The notes beneath the pieces are model-generated. The model saw nothing but the letters and a program-made list of their open reading frames with translations. It made no database searches and had not been told where the DNA came from. Source: Halomonas sp. TA22 (GTDB lineage Bacteria; Pseudomonadota; Gammaproteobacteria; Pseudomonadales; Halomonadaceae). Taken from it: a stretch of DNA of 64,000 nucleotides. The DNA lies in the NCBI RefSeq assembly GCF_013009075.1, contig NZ_CP053108.1:1922001-1986000 (forward strand), given 5' to 3'. A program made the translations under genes and the position numbers. This document shows, one piece after another, positions 47,574 through 56,604 of the stretch (position 1 is its first letter; the number at the start of each line of letters is the position of its first letter).

Positions 47574-48746
47574 TTACCTACCACTGCGCAACGCCAGTTC
47601 CATACCGCGAAGCTCCGCCAACCCCTTCATCCGGCCATAAAGAGGATATCCCGGCCGGGTATCGCGGCGCTGATCATCGAGAATCGTGTGGCCATGGTCG
47701 GGCCGCAGCGGCAGTCGCGGGCCACCCTCCCGCTCGCGCCGCCACTCCTCGTCGAGTAGCGCCCGGATCACCTCGACCATGTCGACATCACCGGCCAGAT
47801 GGTGTGATTCATGGAAGGAGGCACCATCCGCTTCGCGCTGCGTCGCGCGCAGATGAGCGAAATAGATGCGTTCGGCAAAGCGCCGTGCCATGGCCGCCAG
47901 ATCGATCTTCGGGCTTACGCCATAAGAGCCGGTGCACAGCGTCAACCCGTTGGCAGGACTCGGCGCGGCATCGAGAATCCACTGGGCGTCCTCGGGCGAG
48001 GAGACGACCCGGGGCAGGCCCAGTAGCGGCCTTGGCGGATCATCGGGATGAATCGCCAGACGGATGCCGGCCTCTTCGGCCACCGGTACGATGGCGCGCA
48101 GAAACTCGCCAAGATGCTGGCGCAGCCGCTCGGCGTCGATCGATGCGTATTCGGCCAACACCTCGCGAAAGCGTTCCAGCGTGTAGTGCTCCTCGGTGCC
48201 CGGCAAGCCGGCGATGATAGTGTCGATCAGCTGCGTGCGACCGGTCTCGTCCAGGGTTGCCAGATACGCCTTTGCTGCACGCTGCTGCTCCTCGCCATAC
48301 TCCGCTTCGGCACCCGGCCGCTCGAGCAGGTAGAGATCGAACGCCGCGAATGCGGTCTGGTCGAAACGCAGCGCCAGTCCGCCATCGGGCAGTGGCCAGG
48401 CCAGGTCGGTGCGCGTCCAGTCGAGCACCGGCATGAAGTTGTAGCAGACGATGTCGATTCCACAGCTCGCCAGGTTGCGCAGCGTCTGGCAGTAGTTGTC
48501 GATATAGGTGCGATAGGAGCCGACACGTTGCTTGATCGCCTCGTGGACCGGCACGCTCTCGACCACCGACCAGCGCAGCCCTGCGCGCTCGATCATCGCC
48601 TTGCGCTCATCTATCGCCTCGACCGGCCACACCTCGCCGTTGGGTGTTTCATGCAGGGCGCTCACGATGCCGGTGGCGCCGGTCTGGCGAATTTCGTCAA
48701 GGGTGATGGGATCGCTGGGGCCGAACCAGCGCCAGGTGTGTTCCAT
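47574..48746 (-). CDS. uxuA: Mannonate dehydratase, UxuA family
   Basis: A 390-residue Fe2+/Mn2+-dependent enzyme dehydrating D-mannonate to 2-keto-3-deoxy-D-gluconate. It starts [20 protein letters not shown], the UxuA signature, with [24 protein letters not shown] and [15 protein letters not shown] carrying metal and active-site residues; LPLRPDHGH ends the barrel. Length is that of E. coli UxuA. ATG 48746 follows GAGGAA. It is the last gene of the minus-strand hexuronate run, which also encodes an unrelated mannonate dehydratase. Confidence 0.95.
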   Translation of the reverse strand: MEHTWRWFGPSDPITLDEIRQTGATGIVSALHETPNGEVWPVEAIDERKAMIERAGLRWSVVESVPVHEAIKQRVGSYRTYIDNYCQTLRNLASCGIDIVCYNFMPVLDWTRTDLAWPLPDGGLALRFDQTAFAAFDLYLLERPGAEAEYGEEQQRAAKAYLATLDETGRTQLIDTIIAGLPGTEEHYTLERFREVLAEYASIDAERLRQHLGEFLRAIVPVAEEAGIRLAIHPDDPPRPLLGLPRVVSSPEDAQWILDAAPSPANGLTLCTGSYGVSPKIDLAAMARRFAERIYFAHLRATQREADGASFHESHHLAGDVDMVEVIRALLDEEWRREREGGPRLPLRPDHGHTILDDQRRDTRPGYPLYGRMKGLAELRGMELALRSGR

Positions 48747-48764
48747 GGTGCTTCCTCGTCATGA

Positions 48765-50255
48765 TCAGGAGAGTTCAAGGCTTGCCAGTGTCTCGGCGAG
48801 TCCCTCGGCGGTGAGCTGCTGATAGGCCGAGGTGACCCCCGCAACGAAAGCGGGCGAGCCGGCCAGCGCCGGCGGAAAGACATCGCTCAGGCCAAGGGAG
48901 GCCTCGACCAGACGTTCGGGGGCGTCGCCGAACTCGGCATGCAGCGCGGCGAAGGTATCGGCCAGCGGATCATCGACCGAGTGGCTACTGCCCTGCAGGT
49001 CGTGGCCTGCGGTATAGCGAATCCAGGCGGCGACACCCAGTGAAGTGCACGTTATCGGCGCGCCGCTCTCGAGCCGCATCAACGCGCCAAGCAGCCAACG
49101 CTGGGGAATCTTCTGCGAGCCATCCATGGCGATCTGATGCAGACGATGGCGCAGGCTGTCATTGGTGAAGCGCGCCAGCAGCTGCTCGGCATAGGCGTCA
49201 AGATCGGTACCTTCGGGCATGGCGAGTGTCGGTGCCGCCTCTTCGAGCATGTAACGCTTGAGCAGGTGGCGGTATTCGTCGCGGCTGACCGCCTCGAATA
49301 CCGTCTCGATCCCCTGCAATGCACCCAGATAGGCGAGCAGCGAGTGGCTGCCGTTGAGCATGCGCAGCTTCATGGTCTCGAAGGGTGCCACGTCGGCGAC
49401 CATCTCCACTCCCTCTGCCGCCCAGTCGGGGCGCCCCTGGGGAAAGTCGTCCTCTACCACCCACTGGCTGAAGCTCTCGCTGACCACGGCGTTGGGGTCC
49501 TCGATCCCCATCACGGCGAGGCGCTTGAAGTCGGCGTCGGTCATCGCCGGCACGATGCGATCCACCATGCTGCACGGGAAGGAGACGTCGCGCTCGATCC
49601 ATTCGGCAAGCCCGGCATCGCGGTACGCCGCGAGCTGGGTCACCGCGGCACGGGTCCGCTTGCCGTTGTCGGGCATGTTGTCGCAGCACAGCACGGTAAA
49701 GGGGGGATGACCCGCTGCTCGGCGACGCGCCAGCGCTTCGACCAGAATCCCCGGGGCGGTGCGTGGCGCCTCGGGAGCAGCGATATCGGCGGCAATCTGC
49801 GGATCGTCACTCAGCAGTCGCCCTTCGGCAGGGCTGAGGAAATAGCCCTTTTCGGTCACGGTGAGCGTCACGATACGCACGCGCGGGTCGCTCATGCGTG
49901 CAAGCAGCGCCTCGAGATCGCGGCCCCACCGGCCAGCCTCGTCGTGGCCGCTGAAGAGTGTCTCCTGGATCACGCCGATCTCGCGCAGAGTGACGTTCTC
50001 GCTGTCGGCATACTCGGCGACATGATAGCGAAAACCTGCCTCGCGCAGGCCATCGACCAGGACCACACCTGTGCGCAGGTTGGCGCTGCTCAGCCCCCAG
50101 GCAGTGTCGCCGCTGCGCTGTCGATAACGCTCCAGATAGACCGTCTGGTGAGCACGATGAAACGCTCCCAGCCCGAGGTGAACGATGCCGATCTCGCCCG
50201 TCGGTGCGGCGCGCAGCGTTGTGGTGGCGCCCGTATCGGCGTTTGCGTCAGTCAT
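48765..50255 (-). CDS. uxuB: Fructuronate reductase (D-mannonate oxidoreductase)
   Basis: A 496-residue NAD-dependent member of the mannitol dehydrogenase family. The Rossmann start reads GIVHLGLGAFHRAHQTVYLE, and the catalytic block MKLRMLNGSHSLLAYLG holds the family Lys-X5-Asn-X2-His. It reduces D-fructuronate to D-mannonate, just before UxuA/ManD. ATG 50255 follows AGGGAG and overlaps the upstream gene by eight bases, so the two are coupled. Confidence 0.92.
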   Translation of the reverse strand: MTDANADTGATTTLRAAPTGEIGIVHLGLGAFHRAHQTVYLERYRQRSGDTAWGLSSANLRTGVVLVDGLREAGFRYHVAEYADSENVTLREIGVIQETLFSGHDEAGRWGRDLEALLARMSDPRVRIVTLTVTEKGYFLSPAEGRLLSDDPQIAADIAAPEAPRTAPGILVEALARRRAAGHPPFTVLCCDNMPDNGKRTRAAVTQLAAYRDAGLAEWIERDVSFPCSMVDRIVPAMTDADFKRLAVMGIEDPNAVVSESFSQWVVEDDFPQGRPDWAAEGVEMVADVAPFETMKLRMLNGSHSLLAYLGALQGIETVFEAVSRDEYRHLLKRYMLEEAAPTLAMPEGTDLDAYAEQLLARFTNDSLRHRLHQIAMDGSQKIPQRWLLGALMRLESGAPITCTSLGVAAWIRYTAGHDLQGSSHSVDDPLADTFAALHAEFGDAPERLVEASLGLSDVFPPALAGSPAFVAGVTSAYQQLTAEGLAETLASLELS

Positions 50256-51348
50256 GGCTCGCTCCCTGGCGATAGTCCGGAAAGGCAATGCCGTAGCGCT
50301 TGCCGATCTCGAGTAGTGTCTGCGTCACCCCCGTTTCGATGGCGACCCCCTGTTCGGCGGCCTGCTCCTCGGCCTCGATCTCCTTGAGGCCGGCATAGTA
50401 GACCCGCTCCTGATCCCTTGCCGGCGGCGAGGTGCGCAGGTCCTCGAGCAGCTGATCCATGTCGCGACGAAAGTCGGCGGCGGGGCGGAACATGTCGATG
50501 CGAAAGGCGGCGAAGAAGTGCCCTACCCGGCCGGAACTGACCGGCGTGTCGTGGATATGCTTGCCAAAGCCATGGCCGGCAAGTGCCCCGCACAGGATAT
50601 CGACCATCACCGCAAGCCCGTAGCCCTTGTAGCCACCGAACGCCTCACCGGCGCCGCCCAGCGGATGCAGGCCGCCACCGGCATAGCGATTCATGCTCTC
50701 GAGCAGGCTCGGCGCATCGGAAGCGTGCTGGCCTTCGGCATCGGCCGCCCACCCTTCGGGCAGGGGCTTGTTGTGGCGCGCATAGACCTCGAGCTTGCCG
50801 CGGGTCACCGCGGTGGTCGACATGTCGAGCACGAACGCCTGCTCGCGGTCGGCCGGAGCGGCGAACGCCAGCGGGTTGGTGCCGAACAGGCACTGGCTGC
50901 CGTGGGTCGGTACGCCAAGGGCCGCGGTGTTGGTCATGGCGATGCCGATCAGGTCGTGGGGTAGCGCCTGCATGGCGTACCAGGCACCGATGCCGAAGTG
51001 GTTGGAGTCGCGCACCGTGGCAAAACCGGCGCCCTGGCTACGCGCCTTGTCGATCACCGCCTGCATGGCGCGCTGCGAGACCGGCGCGCCCATCGCACCC
51101 CGCGCATCGAGCGCGATCGACAGCGGCGTCTCGTGCAGCACCTCCGGCTGCGCCCTGGCCTCAATGCTACCGCTCTCGAGACCCTTGACGTAGCGCATCA
51201 GGCGCGCCACGCCATGCGAGGGAATGCCGCGGGCATCCGCCGATACCAGCACCTCAGCCGAGACCTGGGCATCCTCGGCCGAGAGCCCAAGCTCGGTGAA
51301 GACTCCACGGCAGTAGACGATCAACGCCTGGCGATTCACATGGTTCAT
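50248..51348 (-). CDS. Malate/L-lactate dehydrogenase-family oxidoreductase (Ldh2/YiaK-like)
   Basis: A 366-residue NAD(P)H-dependent oxidoreductase of the Ldh2 family. Family blocks SADARGIPSHGVARL (catalytic histidine), RDSNHFGIGAWYA and LFGTNPLAFAAP are present. Known members act on ureidoglycolate, piperideine-2-carboxylate, 2-oxo acids, or, as YiaK, 2,3-diketo-L-gulonate. Its setting beside a TRAP transporter echoes yiaK-yiaMNO of E. coli, so a keto-sugar-acid substrate is my guess. Four bases separate it from the TRAP large subunit. Confidence 0.82.
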   Translation of the reverse strand: MNHVNRQALIVYCRGVFTELGLSAEDAQVSAEVLVSADARGIPSHGVARLMRYVKGLESGSIEARAQPEVLHETPLSIALDARGAMGAPVSQRAMQAVIDKARSQGAGFATVRDSNHFGIGAWYAMQALPHDLIGIAMTNTAALGVPTHGSQCLFGTNPLAFAAPADREQAFVLDMSTTAVTRGKLEVYARHNKPLPEGWAADAEGQHASDAPSLLESMNRYAGGGLHPLGGAGEAFGGYKGYGLAVMVDILCGALAGHGFGKHIHDTPVSSGRVGHFFAAFRIDMFRPAADFRRDMDQLLEDLRTSPPARDQERVYYAGLKEIEAEEQAAEQGVAIETGVTQTLLEIGKRYGIAFPDYRQGASHD

Positions 51349-51352
51349 GATG

Positions 51353-52633
51353 TCATTGCCCCATCAGCAGGTTGGGAAGCCACAGCGAGATGGCAGGCAC
51401 ATAGGCCACCAGCATCAGCACCATGAGATTGCAGATCAAAAACGGCACGATCGCACGGGCCACGGTGAGCATCTGCAGGTTGCCGATTCCCGAGACCACG
51501 AACAGACAGACCCCCACCGGCGGCGTGGTCAGGCCGATCATCAGGTTGAGTACCGCCATGACCGCAAAGTGGATGGGATCCATGCCGATACCCGTGGCCA
51601 CGCCCAGCAGGGCGGGAAACAGGATGATCAGCGCGGCGATGGTCTCCATGAAGGCGCCGACGAACAGCAGGATCAGGTTGAGAATCAGGATCACCACGAT
51701 CGGATTGTCGCTGATCGCCAGGATGCCGGCGGCCAGCATCTGCGGGATCTGCTGGCTGGTCAGGATCCAGCCGAACAGGTTGGCCAGGCCGACCAGCAGC
51801 AGTAGCGCCGAGGAGGTCAGCACGGTATCGGTGAGAATCGCCGGCAGCTTGCGCCAGGTCAGGCCCTTGTAGATGTACATGCCGACCACCAGCGCATAGA
51901 GGCTGGCGACGATCGAGGCTTCGGTGGGCGTGAAGAAACCGCCGATGATGCCGTAGAGAATGATCGCCGTCATAAGCAGCGCCCAGAAGGCGGTGCGTCC
52001 CTCGCGCAGCAGCTCGCGCAGGGTGGAACGACGCTCCTTGGGATAGCCGCGTCGTACCGCCAGGATATAGACGGTGATCATCATCGCCACGCCCAGCAAC
52101 AGGCCGGGCACCGCACCGGCCAGGAACATACGACCCACCGAGACGCCGGCCAGCGAGCCGACGATGATCATCGGCACGCTGGGGGGAATGATCGGTCCGA
52201 TGGTCGACGAGGCGGCCGTGACGGCGGCGGCGAAGGGCTTGTCATACCCCGCCTTCGCCATGCCCGGAATCATCACCGAACCGATGCTCGCGGCATCGGC
52301 CACCGCCGTGCCCGAAATGCCGCCGAAGATCATCGAACCGCCGACGTTGGCAAGCCCGAGACCGCCGCGGATATGACCGACCAAGGCGTTGCAGAAACGC
52401 ACGATATGCTCGGTGATGTTGCCGACGTTCATCAGGTTGCCGGCCAGCACGAAGCCGGGAATGCACAGCAGCACGAAGGTATCGATACCCGAATACATTC
52501 GCTGCGGCACGATGGTCAGCGAGATGCCTTCCATCAGCAGGTAGCTGAGCGAGGAGATACCCAGCGCAAAGGCGATCGGCATGCCCAGCACCAGCAGCAC
52601 GAGAAACACGCTGAACAGTACGATCACTTCCAT
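51353..52633 (-). CDS. TRAP transporter large permease, DctM family (system 1)
   Basis: A 426-residue inner-membrane protein with about twelve hydrophobic segments, the ion-coupled channel of a TRAP importer. DctM-family blocks GGSMIFGGISGTAVADAASI and IIPPSVPMIIVGSLAGVSVG are clear, and it ends in LWLPNLLMG. It overlaps the small subunit by ten bases. With the genes at 52624 and 53298 it makes a complete TRAP system, likely for a sugar acid. Confidence 0.92.
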   Translation of the reverse strand: MEVIVLFSVFLVLLVLGMPIAFALGISSLSYLLMEGISLTIVPQRMYSGIDTFVLLCIPGFVLAGNLMNVGNITEHIVRFCNALVGHIRGGLGLANVGGSMIFGGISGTAVADAASIGSVMIPGMAKAGYDKPFAAAVTAASSTIGPIIPPSVPMIIVGSLAGVSVGRMFLAGAVPGLLLGVAMMITVYILAVRRGYPKERRSTLRELLREGRTAFWALLMTAIILYGIIGGFFTPTEASIVASLYALVVGMYIYKGLTWRKLPAILTDTVLTSSALLLLVGLANLFGWILTSQQIPQMLAAGILAISDNPIVVILILNLILLFVGAFMETIAALIILFPALLGVATGIGMDPIHFAVMAVLNLMIGLTTPPVGVCLFVVSGIGNLQMLTVARAIVPFLICNLMVLMLVAYVPAISLWLPNLLMGQ

Positions 52634-53223
52634 GAGTCGGTCTCCGGCTTGCGCAGCATGGCGATGATTCCCTCGACGAAACCGACCACGCTATAGAACA
52701 GCACCAGGGCAAACAGCACCACGGTGGAGAAAAAGATATAGAGCATGGGAACCCGCAAGGTAGGGGAAGTCTGCCAGGCTCCGTTCTGGGCGTACTGCCA
52801 GGCATAGGGCAGCACCATGAACGCGAAGCCGCCGATCATCAGGCAGATCAGCGCCTGGTAGCCGGCCCGCGTTCGCAGGCCAAGACGGTGATGGTAGAGC
52901 TCGACGTTGACATGACGGTTGCGGCGGATCGCCACCCCCGCCGATAGCGCCACCATGTAGATGAACAGGTAACGCGAGAGCTCCTCGGTCCAGGCCGGCG
53001 AAAACGGCAAGAACAGCCGACCCGAGACCTGCAGCAGCACCGTGGCGGCAATCGCCACCAGGGCCAGGTTGGCCAGCAGCACGGACAGCGTGTCGACCCA
53101 GCCGATGACGCGGCCGAGCGGCCCCTTGAGAGAAGGCACCGCGGCCAGCGCATCCAGGCTGGCGATCACCTGCTGCCCATCTCGGGCTGGTGGCGAAGTG
53201 TGTGGTTGATCGGGGGAATCCAT
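52624..53223 (-). CDS. TRAP transporter small permease, DctQ family (system 1)
   Basis: A 199-residue inner-membrane protein. After a polar N-terminal tail of about 40 residues come four helices; SPAWTEELSRYLFIYMV and NRHVNVELYHHRL are the DctQ signature. ATG 53223 has GAGG six bases upstream; the in-frame TTG at 53229 is less likely. It connects the binding protein and the large subunit. Confidence 0.9.
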   Translation of the reverse strand: MDSPDQPHTSPPARDGQQVIASLDALAAVPSLKGPLGRVIGWVDTLSVLLANLALVAIAATVLLQVSGRLFLPFSPAWTEELSRYLFIYMVALSAGVAIRRNRHVNVELYHHRLGLRTRAGYQALICLMIGGFAFMVLPYAWQYAQNGAWQTSPTLRVPMLYIFFSTVVLFALVLFYSVVGFVEGIIAMLRKPETDSWK

Positions 53224-53264
53224 AGACAACCTCGTGGAGAGCGTGGCCTCCCCGGCATGTGGGA

Positions 53265-53288
53265 GCGGGTGCGGTTGGCCGCACCCGC
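53265..53288 (-). terminator. Intra-operon hairpin between TRAP binding-protein and permease genes
   Basis: GCGGGTGCGG and CCGCACCCGC form a perfect ten-base-pair stem with a TTGG loop, ten bases after the binding-protein stop. Such hairpins often let the binding protein be made in excess over the permeases, by partial termination or 3'-end protection. Confidence 0.55.
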
Positions 53289-53297
53289 CGGGAGGGG

Positions 53298-54263
53298 TTA
53301 CAGGTCCTGAATGGCGTCGAACAGCGCGCGCTGCTCTTCATTCAATGCCTCGAGCACTGCTGGTCGCGCCTTCTCGGCGAAGGCATCGGTGTCGACCTCG
53401 ACGAACTCCATGCCGCGCGCCTGAAGTGCCTCCTCCAGCCGCTGCTGATCCTCCTCGAACAGCTCAGCCTGATACTCCTGCATCTCCCGAGCCGCCTCGC
53501 GAACGACCTGCTGCAGCTCCTCGGGCATGCTCTCCATCTGGTTGCGGCCGATCACCACATAGATCCAGCTGCGCACATGACCGGTGAGGTTCACGTAGTC
53601 CTGTACCTCGTTGAAGCTCGCGCTCTCGATCAGGCTCAGCGGATTCTCCTGGCCCTGGATGGTGTTCTGCTGCAGCGCGGTGAAGACTTCGCTGAAGGCC
53701 ATCGGCGTGGGCCGGGCGCCCAGCGCTTCCCAGGTGTCGACGAACAGCGGTACGTTTGGCACACGCAGGCGAAGCCCATCGAGATCATCGGGGTGTCGGA
53801 TCGGCCGGTTGGAGGTCAGCTCGCGCGGGCCGCGCTCGAACCAGGCGATCGGCACCAGGTTGGCACGCTCGGTGATCTGCGCCTCGATCTCCTCGCCGAT
53901 CTCGCCCTCCACCGCCTGGCGCAGGTGGTCGGAGTCGCGGAAGGCATAGGGCACCGCCATCATTGCTGCCTTGGGTGCCCAGTTCTGCAGGCTCTCGCCG
54001 GTGATGGTCATGTCCGCCGTGCCGAGCTGGATGCTGTTGATCACATCCATCTCGTTGCCGAGCTGCTCATTGGGAAAGAGCTGCACTTCGATGCGACCCT
54101 CGGAGTTCTCCTCGACCTGCTCCTGGAAGCGTTCGGCGGCCTGGTGCCAAATGTTCTGCTCATTGGCAAGATGGCCAAAGCGCAGCGTGACATCGGCGGC
54201 CAGCGCCTGGCCCCCGAGCAGCGTGGCGCCCAGGATGGCACCGGTGACGAATCGTTTGATCAT
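53298..54263 (-). CDS. TRAP transporter substrate-binding protein, DctP family (system 1)
   Basis: A 321-residue periplasmic protein. Signal peptide ends near residue 22 (LLGGQALA), then VTLRFGHLANEQNIWHQAA. The ligand-carboxylate arginine of the family is in LDGLRLRVPNVPLF, and NPLSLIESASF is the usual binding-site strand. Family members bind organic acids and uronates. Its setting points to D-glucuronate, D-galacturonate or L-gulonate. Confidence 0.9.
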   Translation of the reverse strand: MIKRFVTGAILGATLLGGQALAADVTLRFGHLANEQNIWHQAAERFQEQVEENSEGRIEVQLFPNEQLGNEMDVINSIQLGTADMTITGESLQNWAPKAAMMAVPYAFRDSDHLRQAVEGEIGEEIEAQITERANLVPIAWFERGPRELTSNRPIRHPDDLDGLRLRVPNVPLFVDTWEALGARPTPMAFSEVFTALQQNTIQGQENPLSLIESASFNEVQDYVNLTGHVRSWIYVVIGRNQMESMPEELQQVVREAAREMQEYQAELFEEDQQRLEEALQARGMEFVEVDTDAFAEKARPAVLEALNEEQRALFDAIQDL

Positions 54264-54318
54264 GACGTTATCTCCTGACTTTGCTGTTGTGTGTCGGCGA
54301 TGCGTGCATCGTGTTGGC

Positions 54319-55341
54319 TCAGGCGCCGATGTCGATCAGCACCTTGCGAGCCCTTTCGGGATGGTGATCGAGCATGTCGATGGCATCGGGCATCTCGTCG
54401 AACGGCAGGCGGTGGCTGACCAGCGCCAGCGGATCGAGACGCCCCGAGGCCATCAGCTCGATCACTTCGGGAAACTTGCGGTTGTTCAGGCGCGACCCCA
54501 CCAGGGTCAGCTCCTTCTTGATCACCTCCAGCTGAACCAGATCGCTTGGCGTCGGGTTGAAGCCGAGCAGTCCGATGCGCCCGGCCGGCGAGGCGATACG
54601 CAGCATCTGCGGCAGCAGCGCCGGCACGCAGGCGGCATCGGCGATCAGCGGGATCCCTTCACCACCGGTCAGCTCGTGCAGGGCCGCCTCGACATCTTCG
54701 TCACGTCCGTTCAGGGTGCGGATTGCCCCCAGCTCGCGGGCCGTGGCCAGGCGCTCGTCGATCACGTCGCTGATGATGATCTCCTCTATCCCCTGAGCGC
54801 GGGCCATCTGCAGAATGGTCAGGCCGATCACACCGGCACCGAAGATCAGCAGCCGGTCGCTGGCGATCGGCTGCATGCGCTCCAGCACATTGGCGGCGAT
54901 GCTGTAGGGCTCGACCAGCGCCGCCGCGTCCAGGCCCACATGCTCAGGCAGACGGTGGGCATTGGTGGCAGGCACGTTGACCCGCTCCTCGAAGCCGCCG
55001 TTGCGGTGCACACCAATCACCTGAAGCGAGGTGCAGACATTGGGACGGCCGATACGACAGGGGTAGCAGCTACCGCAGCTCACCACCGGATCGATGCAGA
55101 CCCGGTCGCCGATGGCGAGTCCCTCGACCCCCTCGCCGAGCGCCTCGATCGTGCCGGCAAACTCATGCCCGGTGATGCGGGGAAAGCGCACGAAGGCGTT
55201 GTCCCCATGGATGATATGCATGTCCGAGCCGCAGATGCCGGCATAGGCGACTCGCACCAGCACCTCGCCGGGGGCGGCCTGGGGAGCGTCGACATTGGCA
55301 ATGGTGTAGTCCAGCGGTGCACTTACCTGAAAGGCTTTCAT
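54319..55341 (-). CDS. Zinc alcohol dehydrogenase family protein, probable L-gulonate 5-dehydrogenase
   Basis: A 340-residue medium-chain dehydrogenase. The catalytic zinc site is in GICGSDMHIIHG and GHEFAGTIE, and the structural zinc cysteines are in SCGSCYPCRIGRPNVC. The Rossmann motif is LLIFGAGVIGLTILQMA. Known relatives here are L-threonine/sorbitol-type dehydrogenases and the L-galactonate/L-gulonate 5-dehydrogenases (YjjN-like). Because ManD and UxuB genes flank it, L-gulonate to D-fructuronate is the best inference; L-galactonate to tagaturonate is the alternative, but no UxaB is present. Confidence 0.85.
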   Translation of the reverse strand: MKAFQVSAPLDYTIANVDAPQAAPGEVLVRVAYAGICGSDMHIIHGDNAFVRFPRITGHEFAGTIEALGEGVEGLAIGDRVCIDPVVSCGSCYPCRIGRPNVCTSLQVIGVHRNGGFEERVNVPATNAHRLPEHVGLDAAALVEPYSIAANVLERMQPIASDRLLIFGAGVIGLTILQMARAQGIEEIIISDVIDERLATARELGAIRTLNGRDEDVEAALHELTGGEGIPLIADAACVPALLPQMLRIASPAGRIGLLGFNPTPSDLVQLEVIKKELTLVGSRLNNRKFPEVIELMASGRLDPLALVSHRLPFDEMPDAIDMLDHHPERARKVLIDIGA

Positions 55342-55353
55342 CGGTTCACCTCG

Positions 55354-56565
55354 TTACCAGTGCCAGAGCGTGCCATCTTCCAGTCGATTGACCGGCAGGC
55401 TGGCGCGTTTGTAGGGATACTGCTTGGCCAGGGACTCATCGATATCGACCCCATGCCCCGGCGTCTCGCCGACGATGAAATGCCCTTCCTCGAAATGGTA
55501 GTCGTGAGGAAACACCTCGTCGGTGATCGCCTCGTGGGGCATGTGCTCCTGAATGCCGAAGTTGGGTACCCAGCTATCGAAGTGGATCGCTGCCCCCAGG
55601 CACACCGGCGACAGGTCGGTGGCACCGTGGAAGCCGGTGCGCACGTGATAGAGCGCCGCCAGGTCGGCAATGCGGCGCAGGTGGGTGATGCCCCCACCGT
55701 GGGAGAGCGGCGTGCGAACGTAGTCGATCCACTGGTTCTCGAGCAGCTCGCGATAGTCGTGAATCGAATTGAATACCTCGCCGATGGCCAGCGGCGTGGT
55801 GGTGTGCTGCCGGACCAGCTGCAGCCCTTCCTGGTTCTCCGCCGGGACGCAATCCTCCAGCCAGAACAGGCGGTAGGGTTCGACCTCCTTGCCCAGCCGT
55901 GCCGCCTCGATGGGCGTCAGGCGATGGTGGACATCGTGCAGCACATGGATATCGTCGCCGAAACGCTCGCGCACCGCGGCGAACAGCTTGGGGGCATGGT
56001 TGAGGTATTTGACGCTGTCCCAGACATGTTCGGCGGGCAAGTCGGAGTCCGCCGGCTCGTAGCGCTCGCCCTCACGCTTGGCGACACCATAGGTGGTGGC
56101 GATGCCGGGAATGCCGGACTGAACCCGGACCGCGCGATAGCCAAGCTTGAGGTGCTTGTCGACCTCCTCCAGGCAGCCCTCGATATCGCGCCCGGTGCAG
56201 TGGGCATAGGTCATCACCCGTTCGCGGCTCTTGCCGCCCAGCAGCTGATAGAGGGGCATGTCCGCCGCCTTGGCCTTGATATCCCACAGCGCCAGGTCGA
56301 CCGCCGCGATGGCGGTCATGGTCACCGGGCCGCGCCGCCAGTAGGCGCCGCGATACAGATAGTGCCAGATATCCTCGATACGACTGGCGTCGCGCCCGAT
56401 CAGCGCGGGGATCACATGCTCCTCGAGGTAGGCCACCACCGCCATTTCGCGACCGTTGAGGGTGGCATCGCCGATCCCGTAGGTGCCTGACTCGGTGACG
56501 ATCTTGAGGGTCACAAAGTTGCGCCCCGGTGAAGTGACGATGAGATAGGCATCACTGATTTTCAT
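55354..56565 (-). CDS. manD: D-mannonate dehydratase, enolase superfamily (ManD/RspA)
   Basis: A 403-residue enolase-superfamily dehydratase. Catalytic residues fall where ManD has them: R147 in AVRVQSG, Y159 in IATTYG, metal ligand D211 and H213 in LHDVHH, E237 in FWLEDC and E263 in AIGEVF. ATG 56565 precedes the family N-terminus [20 protein letters not shown]. It performs the same reaction as UxuA, an unrelated enzyme in the same operon. Known: in relatives of this organism a low-efficiency ManD goes with L-gulonate catabolism. So its in vivo load may be small. Confidence 0.92.
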   Translation of the reverse strand: MKISDAYLIVTSPGRNFVTLKIVTESGTYGIGDATLNGREMAVVAYLEEHVIPALIGRDASRIEDIWHYLYRGAYWRRGPVTMTAIAAVDLALWDIKAKAADMPLYQLLGGKSRERVMTYAHCTGRDIEGCLEEVDKHLKLGYRAVRVQSGIPGIATTYGVAKREGERYEPADSDLPAEHVWDSVKYLNHAPKLFAAVRERFGDDIHVLHDVHHRLTPIEAARLGKEVEPYRLFWLEDCVPAENQEGLQLVRQHTTTPLAIGEVFNSIHDYRELLENQWIDYVRTPLSHGGGITHLRRIADLAALYHVRTGFHGATDLSPVCLGAAIHFDSWVPNFGIQEHMPHEAITDEVFPHDYHFEEGHFIVGETPGHGVDIDESLAKQYPYKRASLPVNRLEDGTLWHW

Positions 56566-56604
56566 GGCTGTTCCGTCGCGGTGAAAAAGAGGTGGAAGCA
56601 CGGC

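Noticed and set aside
53971-56490. An 839-codon open frame on the plus strand
   Set aside because: It is antisense to the TRAP binding protein, zinc dehydrogenase and manD genes, whose motifs are intact; long antisense frames are common at this GC content.
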